64,000 nt of DNA from NCBI RefSeq assembly GCF_038725785.1, contig NZ_CP109796.1, forward strand, positions 7,750,501 to 7,814,500, read 5' to 3'. Under the pieces are notes generated by a model that was given only the letters and a program-made list of their open reading frames with translations, was not told the DNA's origin and searched no databases. Position 1 is the stretch's first letter. Each line of letters opens with the position of its first letter. Both the position numbers and the translations under genes were made by a program. Source of the DNA: Termitidicoccus mucosus. Its GTDB lineage: Bacteria > Verrucomicrobiota > Verrucomicrobiia > Opitutales > Opitutaceae. This document shows, in pieces, positions 1 through 9,040 of this stretch.

Positions 1-46
1 CCAATATTAAATGAAAAAATTATATCAAACCGTATAAACCGAACAG

Positions 47-60
47 ACAGGAATGCCTGT
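47..60. repeat. Short REP-like palindrome downstream of the GH106 gene
   Basis: ACAGGAATGCCTGT is a perfect 5-bp stem with a 4-base loop, lying just past the stop of the minus-strand GH106 gene. The loop and stem resemble the half-element found inside that same gene at 3547-3564 (GCGGGCAGGAATGCCCGC), so both may belong to one REP family. Bases 1-46 are AT-rich and hold nothing else I recognise. Confidence 0.45.
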
Positions 61-76
61 GCTACCTGGTCGCGCG

Positions 77-3000
77 TCAGCGTGTTTCGCTGGCGATTTT
101 TGTATAAACGAGCCGCATTTCTCCAATCAGCCCGGATGGCAGCGGGCCGTATTTCCACGGGAAATAATCTCCGGGCTTGATCGTGGCCGGATCGGGATAA
201 TGCGTCTGCATCGAGTTGGCCCACGTGAGGCGCCCGCCCTCGGGGAGCGTGGCATCGTAAAGGCAGCGGTTCACCCACGTGTTGGCCACCGTGATGGCGA
301 GCGTGTTTTTGCCCTTTTTTATATAATCGGTAACATCGAGCTTGTAGGGCGGACGCCAGAGCGTGCCGACGGATTTGCCGTTGACCGACACTTCGGCGAC
401 TTCGCAGACCTGGTCGATTTCGAGATAAACACGGATGCCGGCGGCGAGGTCTGACGCGGGGATGTCGAGATCCTTTGTATAAACCGCCGCGCCGGAATAA
501 TGCTTCACTCCGGGCTCGGAGTTTTCCGTCCACGAGACGAGCTTTCCGAATTGCCGCGGTCCGGCCGGCGCGCCCCATTTGGCGTCGAAGGTGACCGTGA
601 AGGGACCGGGGATGGATTTCGGCGCGGGAACGGCGTCTGCCGCCAAAACAACTTTCGAGCCGCCCGCCTTTTCGATTTCCAGTTTTCCGGGCGATGTGAA
701 TTCGGCGGCGAGCCTGCCGTCGCGCGTCACAAAAAGGCGCGGCCCGGCGGATTTTGTCCGGGCTCCGGCGGTTTCTGCGGGGTTGGCCCGCAAAACAAGC
801 CCGCCGGCGGGCTTGTCCGCAAGCGCGGCGATTTCGGGCGCGGACAGCGCGGATTTTTCGAGCACAAAATTCTCCGCGCGCCCTTTGTATTCGGAGCGGA
901 TGACGGCGGGCGGGTGCACGATGCGACCGGAAGATTTCGCGGCGACGGCGACCTGTTTTCCGTTTATATACAAAGCAGGCGTGTTGTTTTTATAGACCAC
1001 GGCAACCTGCGTGTTGTCCGCCACGGGCCGGTCCCAGACGATGATGCTGTTGAGGTAGCCCGAGCCGTGCTCGAAGACGGCCACGGAGTTGCGCCCGACG
1101 CTCAGGCCGGCGCAGGCGTGCCGGTGGTCGTTTATCTTCAAGTGCATCTGTTCGGGATAGAGCACGAAATTTTCGTTGCCGCCTCCTCCGGGGGCGATGC
1201 CGGCCGCGGCGGCCTGCGTGAGCTTGCGGTCGCCCGCCGGGGAAACCGTGACGGCGAAGGTGAAGTCGCCCGATATTTTGGTGTTGTCGATCGGACCGGC
1301 GGAGGGCGTTTCGAGGATGTAGCCCGAGGACTTGCCCTTGTAGGAGGGGCGGATGGCGGCGGGCGGATGCACGATGCGGCCCGAGGGTTTCGCGGCGGCG
1401 GCGACTTGTTTTCCGTTTATATATAAAGTGGGAGTGTTGTTTTTATAGACCACGGCGACCTGTGTGTCTTCCGCCACGGGCCGGTCCCAGACGATGATGC
1501 TGTTGAAGTAGCCGGCGCCGTGCTCGAAGACGGCGATGGAATTTTTGCCCACGCTCAGGCCCGCGGCGGCGTGCCGGCCGTCTTTCAGTTTCTCGTGAAT
1601 GGGCTCCGGGTAGAGGACAAAGTTCTCGTTGCCGCCCATGCCCGGGCAGATGCCGGACGACGCGGCCTGCGTGATCTTGCGGTCGCCCGCCGGGGAAACC
1701 GTGACGGCGAAGGTGAAATCGCCGGTGATTTTTGCGTTGTCGACGACGCCTTCAACGGAGGGCTTCGGGAAAACCTCGCCGCCATCGGAAATGATTTTCA
1801 CGGCGGCGGGCGGCGGCGTTTTGTTTTCAATATTATTTTGAAATACCACAAAAACGCCTTCGAGTTTCCCAAGCGAGAGCGGGATGCGGGTGCAGCCGTC
1901 TTCCTCGACGGCGGCGGGGACGGGCTCGGTCTTTCCGCTTTCGGGATGCCAGAGGGAGGCGGCCTTGCCGGTGACGCGGAAGGACATGATGCCGGAGCGG
2001 CCGGCGGCGGAGTCGCGGTTGATGATCCAGAACCACTCGGTGCCGTCGGCATGCTCGCGGTGCTGCCAGGCGAGGTCGGCGGCGTTGCCGTAATCGAGGC
2101 CGAGAGGCGGCGGGCTGTTGCCCGCCGAAGCGGCGGAATTGTTGACGGGGAGGAGACGGTAGGTGAAGGGCACGGGGAGGGCGAGAGCGGCGATGACTTC
2201 ATCGGGCGTGTGACCGGTGAAGATACGCCCGGCGCCGATTTTGCGAACCGCCTTGGAGCTGTCGCCGAAGAGTTCGTCGGCAAGGGCGCGCCAGCGGGCG
2301 GCGGCGGGCTCGCCGCCGCGGAGGGTCGGGCTGAAGGCGGGTTTTGACTGGGCGGCGATGGTGGCGCCGGCATCGAGAAGGGTTTTCAGCTTTTCGAGGG
2401 TTTCGAGCCGGAGGCTGGTTTGCGGGGAGACGAACATCACGTCGTAGCACATCTGCCCGGGGCTGAGGAGCCGGCCGTTTTCGACGCGGAGGAAGTCGCG
2501 GGCGCCGTCGCCGTTGATGATGTCGTATTGAAGGGCGGTTTTGGTGGAGAGCGAGATGGGCGGAGTGGGAATTTCGTCGGAGTAGAGATAGAGGATGCGC
2601 GCGGCGTACTTGCCCTGCTGGAGCATGTATTGGACGCGGGCGATGTAGCTGAACCACGCCTTGGAGAGCGGCCACCACGGCATTTTCCGGTTTTGCGAAA
2701 CGCCCCAGGGTTCCATCTGCCAGCCGGGCGCGCGCTCGTCGGGCTGGTGCGTGTAGGTGTGGAAAACGGAGACGTTGGGGCCGGCGAGCAAGAGGGTGTC
2801 GAGCGTGCCTTTCATGATCCACGGGGTTTCGGCCCAGTTGCCCTTGCGGCTGGTAAGCGCCTCGCAGGTGACGTATTGCTTGCCATAGAAATGGGCGGTG
2901 CTGGAGGTTTCGCGGGCGAGGACGGAGCGGATGCCGGCGACGACTCCGGGCTCGCGCGGCTCCTGCCAGACCTCGGTCATGGGGAAGTCGGCCTCGCGGA

Positions 3001-4870
3001 AGGAATTCATCGGATCGCGCATGTAGATGCCGCCGGCGGGCTCGGTTTCGTATTTCAGGCCGGCGGCGCGGGTGAGCGAGCCCATCTTGCCGTAGAAATT
3101 GCCCATGATGAGCGTCGAGAAGGTGCGGCGGAGGTCGCGGAGGAAGTTTTCCGTGGTATCCACGCTTTCGATACACTCGCCGGCATAGACGGGCAGCCAC
3201 GGCAGGATGTCGTAGCCGTTTTGCTCGCGGAAGTATTGGGCGAAATTTTCGCTCCAGTTCTGGTGCCCCGCCTCCCAGGAGTCGGTCTCGATGACGGCGA
3301 AGGTTTTCCCGGCGAGCGGGCCGGCGGCGTCGATCATTTTGCGGTCGTAGGAATCGAAGTGGTGCGCGACGGCGGACGGCTCGAACTTGTCCACCTCGAG
3401 GCCGCGTCCGGCGGGCGTGGCGGGATGGACGACCTTGCCGGTGGTGGTGTAGCCGATGCGCATGACAACCCATTCGCCGGCGGGGACGCGCCAGCGGAGG
3501 GTGGCGGAGGGAGTGTCGGGAGCGCGGACATTCTTGTCCGCGAAATCGCGGGCAGGAATGCCCGCGCTCCTTTGAGCGAGATCGAGGCCGGTGGCGCGGT
3601 CGGTGAGGTTTTGGACTTCGCCGGGTTTGAGAATGAGCTTTTCGGGGAAGGGCGTGGTGGTGGCGTAGGCGAGCCCGCTGGGAGCCGTGACGCCGGCCTT
3701 GGCGGGGAAGTTTTCAATGGGGAAGGCGGCGCGGGAGTTCTCGCCGGGGGCGAGCAGCTCGACTTCGGAAAGGCGCAGTTCGTGTTCGCGCACGACGCCG
3801 CGGAGGACGCGCTCGGTGGGATTTTTGCTTTGGTAGCGGACGATTCTCCAGAACTTGGCGCGGCGCGGCGCGAAGGCGGCGGTGGTGTCGGACTGGCGGA
3901 ACTGGAGTTCGCAGACTTTCTCGAAGTTCACGCCGTCATCGGATGCTTCGAGGAAGATGTTCAGGGGAAGTTCATACATCCAATAAACCTCGGTGAAGAC
4001 ACCCGCGGCCTCGAATGGCTCGGCAAATTCGAGGGTGACACCCGTGAACTGGCCGGGGGAGGTTTTCTCGTAGGAGAAGGCGGCGCGTTTCTCGTCGGCC
4101 ACGCCGTCGAAGAGGAGCGCGAGGCCGCCTTCGTCGCCGGGGCCGGCGCGCTCGCGGAGGCCGGTCGCGAGAGGTTCATTGCCGCGTCCGGGCAGGCCGC
4201 CGGGGCCGGGGACGAACTCCTTCCGCCCGCCGCCGACCCGCGTGTAGTCGTTAGCCGGATACACGCGGCGGAGGGCGCTCGGCTGGTGCATGGCGAGCAT
4301 GGCGGGGCGGCGCGAGGGCCATGCGAGCACGGCGATGTCGCGGGCGAAGTCGAGTTGGCGGTCGAGGGCGGGGAGGGGAATGGATTGCTCGGAGCCGTCG
4401 CCGGTGACGCGGATGGTTTTCAGCGTGAGCTCCTTCATGGAGAGCTCGGGCGTGATCCACGGGCCGCCGGCCTCGGACCAGCCGTCGCAGTTGTGGATGC
4501 CGATGCCCATGCCGTATTTCGCGGCGGTCTCGACGGTGAACTTGAAGTTGTCGAACCACTCGGGCGACGCGAAGAGAAGCGGTCCCTGGTGTTTGACGCT
4601 GTTGACGGAAAAGATGCGCGCGAAGCCGTAGCCCTTGTCGGCCATCTCGCGCAGGTCGGCCTCGATGCCTTCGCGGGAGACGTTGCCGTTTATCCAGTGC
4701 CACCAAGTCTGGGGCTTGGCGAAGCCGGAGGGCGCGGCAAAGTCCTTCGCGGAAAGCGTGTGCACCGGCTGGTCGGGATTATAGGTGGTGTATTTGTAGA
4801 AACCGTCGTCGGCCGCGAGCGGCGAGGCGGCGAGTACGGCGGCCAGGAGGATGGGGGCGGGATGGTGCAT
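77..4870 (-). CDS. Secreted GH106-type glycoside hydrolase (alpha-L-rhamnosidase-like) with a tandemly duplicated LamG-like insert
   Basis: A protein of about 1597 residues, started at the ATG that opens a clear signal peptide (MHHPAPILLAAVLAAS, then cleavage near SPLAADD); an upstream in-frame start adds 18 residues of no signal character. The N-terminal block (TWWHWINGN, EGIEADLREM, then a GYGFARIF strand) is the hallmark of the GH106 / Glyco_hydro_106 family, which removes alpha-L-rhamnose from complex glycans. Residues about 1040-1340 carry two near-identical concanavalin/LamG-like units (VVYKNNTP, LYINGKQVA), and the last 150 residues form a galactose-binding-like sandwich (VSVNGKSVGTLWRPPYKLD) usual at the end of this family. 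It is exported and lies 10 bp behind a sulfatase gene, so the substrate may be a sulfated rhamnoglycan; that part is inference. A REPIN-like palindrome is inserted in frame around residues 434-451. Confidence 0.85.
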   Translation of the reverse strand: MHHPAPILLAAVLAASPLAADDGFYKYTTYNPDQPVHTLSAKDFAAPSGFAKPQTWWHWINGNVSREGIEADLREMADKGYGFARIFSVNSVKHQGPLLFASPEWFDNFKFTVETAAKYGMGIGIHNCDGWSEAGGPWITPELSMKELTLKTIRVTGDGSEQSIPLPALDRQLDFARDIAVLAWPSRRPAMLAMHQPSALRRVYPANDYTRVGGGRKEFVPGPGGLPGRGNEPLATGLRERAGPGDEGGLALLFDGVADEKRAAFSYEKTSPGQFTGVTLEFAEPFEAAGVFTEVYWMYELPLNIFLEASDDGVNFEKVCELQFRQSDTTAAFAPRRAKFWRIVRYQSKNPTERVLRGVVREHELRLSEVELLAPGENSRAAFPIENFPAKAGVTAPSGLAYATTTPFPEKLILKPGEVQNLTDRATGLDLAQRSAGIPARDFADKNVRAPDTPSATLRWRVPAGEWVVMRIGYTTTGKVVHPATPAGRGLEVDKFEPSAVAHHFDSYDRKMIDAAGPLAGKTFAVIETDSWEAGHQNWSENFAQYFREQNGYDILPWLPVYAGECIESVDTTENFLRDLRRTFSTLIMGNFYGKMGSLTRAAGLKYETEPAGGIYMRDPMNSFREADFPMTEVWQEPREPGVVAGIRSVLARETSSTAHFYGKQYVTCEALTSRKGNWAETPWIMKGTLDTLLLAGPNVSVFHTYTHQPDERAPGWQMEPWGVSQNRKMPWWPLSKAWFSYIARVQYMLQQGKYAARILYLYSDEIPTPPISLSTKTALQYDIINGDGARDFLRVENGRLLSPGQMCYDVMFVSPQTSLRLETLEKLKTLLDAGATIAAQSKPAFSPTLRGGEPAAARWRALADELFGDSSKAVRKIGAGRIFTGHTPDEVIAALALPVPFTYRLLPVNNSAASAGNSPPPLGLDYGNAADLAWQHREHADGTEWFWIINRDSAAGRSGIMSFRVTGKAASLWHPESGKTEPVPAAVEEDGCTRIPLSLGKLEGVFVVFQNNIENKTPPPAAVKIISDGGEVFPKPSVEGVVDNAKITGDFTFAVTVSPAGDRKITQAASSGICPGMGGNENFVLYPEPIHEKLKDGRHAAAGLSVGKNSIAVFEHGAGYFNSIIVWDRPVAEDTQVAVVYKNNTPTLYINGKQVAAAAKPSGRIVHPPAAIRPSYKGKSSGYILETPSAGPIDNTKISGDFTFAVTVSPAGDRKLTQAAAAGIAPGGGGNENFVLYPEQMHLKINDHRHACAGLSVGRNSVAVFEHGSGYLNSIIVWDRPVADNTQVAVVYKNNTPALYINGKQVAVAAKSSGRIVHPPAVIRSEYKGRAENFVLEKSALSAPEIAALADKPAGGLVLRANPAETAGARTKSAGPRLFVTRDGRLAAEFTSPGKLEIEKAGGSKVVLAADAVPAPKSIPGPFTVTFDAKWGAPAGPRQFGKLVSWTENSEPGVKHYSGAAVYTKDLDIPASDLAAGIRVYLEIDQVCEVAEVSVNGKSVGTLWRPPYKLDVTDYIKKGKNTLAITVANTWVNRCLYDATLPEGGRLTWANSMQTHYPDPATIKPGDYFPWKYGPLPSGLIGEMRLVYTKIASETR
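870..1745. repeat. 453-bp tandem duplication inside the GH106 gene
   Basis: Two copies of a 453-bp (151-codon) unit lie head to tail. Aligned landmarks are GTTTTCCGTTTATATA at 955 and 1408 and the GACGGCGAAGGTGAA strings at 1250 and 1703, both exactly 453 bp apart. The upper-coordinate copy encodes the N-terminal unit. Most differences look like scattered single substitutions and the frame is kept, so the duplication is probably recent or maintained by gene conversion. Confidence 0.9.
3519..3570. repeat. REPIN-like double palindrome inserted in frame in GH106
   Basis: Two hairpins face each other: GCGGACA-ttct-TGTCCGC and GCGGGCA-ggaa-TGCCCGC, framed by GGAGCGC and GCGCTCC ends, so the whole 52-bp element is itself nearly palindromic. 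It encodes about 18 residues (SAGIPARDFADKNVRAP) in the middle of the enzyme without breaking the frame. This is the architecture of a REPIN (paired inverted REP sequences). Confidence 0.75.
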
Positions 4871-4880
4871 AGGCGGAGGG

Positions 4881-6377
4881 TCAGTCTTGGTAGTTGTTTT
4901 TCTTGCGCCCTTCCACGAGCGCACGGGTTTCGTCGAAGAGCTTCATGTCGCCGGTGGCGCGCGGATCGCGGGTTTGGAGCTGGTAGTCGCGCAGTTGTCC
5001 GGCCAGGCGCGCTTTGGTTTCGGCGTGCGCGGGTGAGGCGGCGAGGTTGGTCAGTTGCCACGGATCGGTTTCGCAGTCGTAGAGTTCTTCCCAGATCTCG
5101 CCGGGTTTGAGTTCTGCCGGGGCGCCGCGTCCGGCGGGGGTGCGGTTGGCGGGCCGGATGGCGTAGTTGGCGATGTAGTGGTAGCGTTCGTCCCGGATGG
5201 CGCGGGCGGCGCTGCTGTAGGGAGGGAGTTCGCCGTGCCATTCGAGGCCGGTGACCGTCCACGAGCGCGCCGGGTCGATGCGGCCGGTTTTTTCGGAGAG
5301 GAGCACGTCGAGAAAACTGCGTCCGCTCATGCCACCGGGAATGGCGGCGCCGGCGGCGGCGAGGATGGTGGGGGCGAAGTCGGCGAAATTGACAAAGTCG
5401 TCCACGCGCCGGCCCGGTTTCACGCGCGCGGGCCACATGACGGCGAGCGGCTCGTGCACGCCCCAGTCGTAGGGCGTGGCCTTGGAGTAGGGGATCTGCG
5501 TGCCGTTGTCGCCGGTGACGAAGATGATGGTGTTTTCGAGCAGGCCCCGGCGTTCGAGCGTTTCGATGACGCGGCCCAGGTCGTCGTCGGCGTGGCAGAT
5601 TTCATATTGGACGGCGGCGCGGGTGCGGCGCATCTCGGGCGTGTCGGGCACGAAGCCGGGCATCGTGACGTCGCCCAGCTTGATGCCGTGCCGCGCCTCC
5701 AGCTTTTTGTAATTATCCGGATCGAGGGGCGTGTGCGGCTCGATGGAACCGATCCAGAAATAGAAGGGACTCCCCTCGGGGCGCTGGTCCAGAAACGCGT
5801 TGAGATTGGCCGGGTAGTCGATGTTGCTCATGCCCTTTTCGGCCTTGCGCTTGAGCTGGTTGTAAGCGGTGCCGGCGGGATTTTTTTTGGGCGCGTCGGG
5901 GGGGAGGAGGCCCGGTCCCCAGCCTTTGCCGGTATAGCCGGTGTGATAGCCGGCGGACTGGAGCAGGTCGGGCAGGCGGGGGAATTTGGCCGGCAACCAG
6001 CCTTGGATGAACGCGCCCTGCTCCAGCTCCCAGAAGTTGCGCCCGGTGAGGAGCGAGGCACGGGACGGCGCGCAGGAGGGCGCGGAGGTGTAGCAGCGGT
6101 TGAAGAGCACGCCCTCGCGGGCGACGCGGTCAAAGTGCGGCGTGGGCAGGTTGGACCAGCCGTAGGCGGAGCGTTCCAGCCAGCTTTCGTCGTCGGTGAT
6201 GAAGACGATGACGTTGGGCGGGGGGAGGGCGCCGGCGGGGGCGCCCTGGGCCTTCGGGCTGGAGGGAGCCGGGGTGGCGTTGCGCGGAGCATCCCCGCGC
6301 GCGACGCCGGGCAGGGAAACCGCGATGCCGGCGAGCGTGGAAAACACGGACAGGGCGGCGTGTCTGGAGGGTGTCAT
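4881..6377 (-). CDS. Exported sulfatase (formylglycine-dependent, S1 family)
   Basis: A 498-residue S1-type sulfatase. A signal peptide (MTPSRHAALSVFSTLAGIAV) leads to the first metal-binding pair DD at residues 62-63 and the sulfatase signature C-A-P-S-R, whose Cys102 would be converted to formylglycine. LLTGRNFWE and the later VTGDNG (metal ligands Asp, Asn) complete the active site. The SCAPSRASLLTGRNFWELE stretch recalls heparan N-sulfatase-like subfamilies, but exact substrate cannot be read from sequence. It is the first gene of a two-gene unit with the GH106 enzyme (stop to start gap 10 bp) and probably strips sulfate so that the glycosidase can act. No maturase gene (anSME or FGE) is visible in the window. 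Confidence 0.93.
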   Translation of the reverse strand: MTPSRHAALSVFSTLAGIAVSLPGVARGDAPRNATPAPSSPKAQGAPAGALPPPNVIVFITDDESWLERSAYGWSNLPTPHFDRVAREGVLFNRCYTSAPSCAPSRASLLTGRNFWELEQGAFIQGWLPAKFPRLPDLLQSAGYHTGYTGKGWGPGLLPPDAPKKNPAGTAYNQLKRKAEKGMSNIDYPANLNAFLDQRPEGSPFYFWIGSIEPHTPLDPDNYKKLEARHGIKLGDVTMPGFVPDTPEMRRTRAAVQYEICHADDDLGRVIETLERRGLLENTIIFVTGDNGTQIPYSKATPYDWGVHEPLAVMWPARVKPGRRVDDFVNFADFAPTILAAAGAAIPGGMSGRSFLDVLLSEKTGRIDPARSWTVTGLEWHGELPPYSSAARAIRDERYHYIANYAIRPANRTPAGRGAPAELKPGEIWEELYDCETDPWQLTNLAASPAHAETKARLAGQLRDYQLQTRDPRATGDMKLFDETRALVEGRKKNNYQD

Positions 6378-6507
6378 TGGCGTGATGGGGAAGGCAGGAA
6401 ACGGCGGAAGGGAAAAGACACCGCGACCCTAAAGGCACGGGGCGGGACGGGGAAAGCGCGGAGGCGGTTTACGGTTGACTTCAATCGTAAAGCCGCCGGT
6501 CGCGGCT

Positions 6508-7275
6508 TCAAGCGGACGGCGGTGGAGGCGGCGGGGCTTGGAATCGCTCCATCCATTGCCGCCAGAACTCGGCCTCGGTCTCGCGCTGGCGCACCATCTT
6601 GTATTCGCGGTCGGCCGCGTAGAAGATAAACGCAAAGAGCACCGCGCCCATCGGGTTGCCCACCACAAAGAGCATGGCCAGCGCGGCGAGCACCGCGAGC
6701 GTCTTGCCCACCCACGAGGCGATTTGCGTGGCGCGCAGGTAGGACAGCCGCAGCGCGAGCGCGGCGCGCAGGACGCGGCCTCCGTCCATCGGGAAAACCG
6801 GGACGAGGTTGAAGCAGCCGAGCACAAGATTAATGGCGACGAGCTGCTTGAAAATCGCGGACGGGGCGAATGACAGCATCAGCAGGTCATGCGGCCCGGG
6901 AAAGTCCACAAACAGCAGTATCAGGCCGACCAATACAAAATTCACCGCCGGTCCCGCGAACGCGATGGCGATTTCCTGGAGCGGCTTGCGCGGGATGGAC
7001 TCAAACTCGGCCATCCCGCCGATGGGCGTGAGCAGAATGCGCCGTGTGCGCACACCGAAACGCCTCGCGGTCAACGCGTGCCCGAATTCGTGCAGCACCA
7101 CGCAGCCAAACGCCAGCAACACATACATGACAAACCAAGCCATGCCGAGCCAAGGCGCCTCGGGCACGCCGGACCACCCCTCCCATGCGGCGTAACCGAG
7201 CAGTAACAGAAAGGTAAAATGCATCTCCAGCCTTATGCCGACGATGCGAAACAAACTGATTGACGAGCCTCGCAT
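6508..7275 (-). CDS. Site-2-protease-like M50 family zinc metalloprotease, membrane-embedded
   Basis: A 255-residue integral membrane protein with about five or six hydrophobic segments. The zinc site is HEFGH (His62, Glu63, His66) and the third ligand is Asp164 in NLVPVFPMDGGR, both diagnostic of M50 (S2P/SpoIVFB type) proteases that cut substrates within the membrane. There is no CBS or PDZ domain, which places it with the short SpoIVFB-like members. The C-terminus is proline-rich (six consecutive Pro). It is transcribed away from the NtrC-type regulator, the two start codons being about 80 bp apart. The 130 bp to the sulfatase gene hold nothing recognisable. Substrate unknown. Confidence 0.93.
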   Translation of the reverse strand: MRGSSISLFRIVGIRLEMHFTFLLLLGYAAWEGWSGVPEAPWLGMAWFVMYVLLAFGCVVLHEFGHALTARRFGVRTRRILLTPIGGMAEFESIPRKPLQEIAIAFAGPAVNFVLVGLILLFVDFPGPHDLLMLSFAPSAIFKQLVAINLVLGCFNLVPVFPMDGGRVLRAALALRLSYLRATQIASWVGKTLAVLAALAMLFVVGNPMGAVLFAFIFYAADREYKMVRQRETEAEFWRQWMERFQAPPPPPPSA

Positions 7276-7353
7276 TGACTAAAAGTAAGACTCGTCTTGT
7301 CGTGTGCAGTTGCACCAATCGCAAGCCAGTAAACCTCCTTTGCAAACCCGCCC

Positions 7354-8961
<1,608 letters not shown>

Positions 8962-9040
8962 CACGCGTGCAGGGCCCGGCGGGCGCACAGTTCTGCCAGG
9001 GGCGGCCGTTTTCCGTCTTGAGCCGGGAGGGGCTTGTTGA

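Noticed and set aside
3519-3570. A CRISPR-like repeat array near the paired palindromes
   Set aside because: There are only two inverted, not direct, copies and no spacers or cas genes; the structure is a REPIN-type element.
2420-5110. An 896-codon open frame opposite the GH106 gene
   Set aside because: Antisense artefact of high GC; the composition is biased and no motif is present, while the minus strand has a recognisable enzyme.
7275-7303. A sigma-70 promoter ahead of the NtrC-type gene (TTGACT at 7275)
   Set aside because: The -35-like box overlaps the divergent M50 start and no acceptable -10 lies at the right distance.
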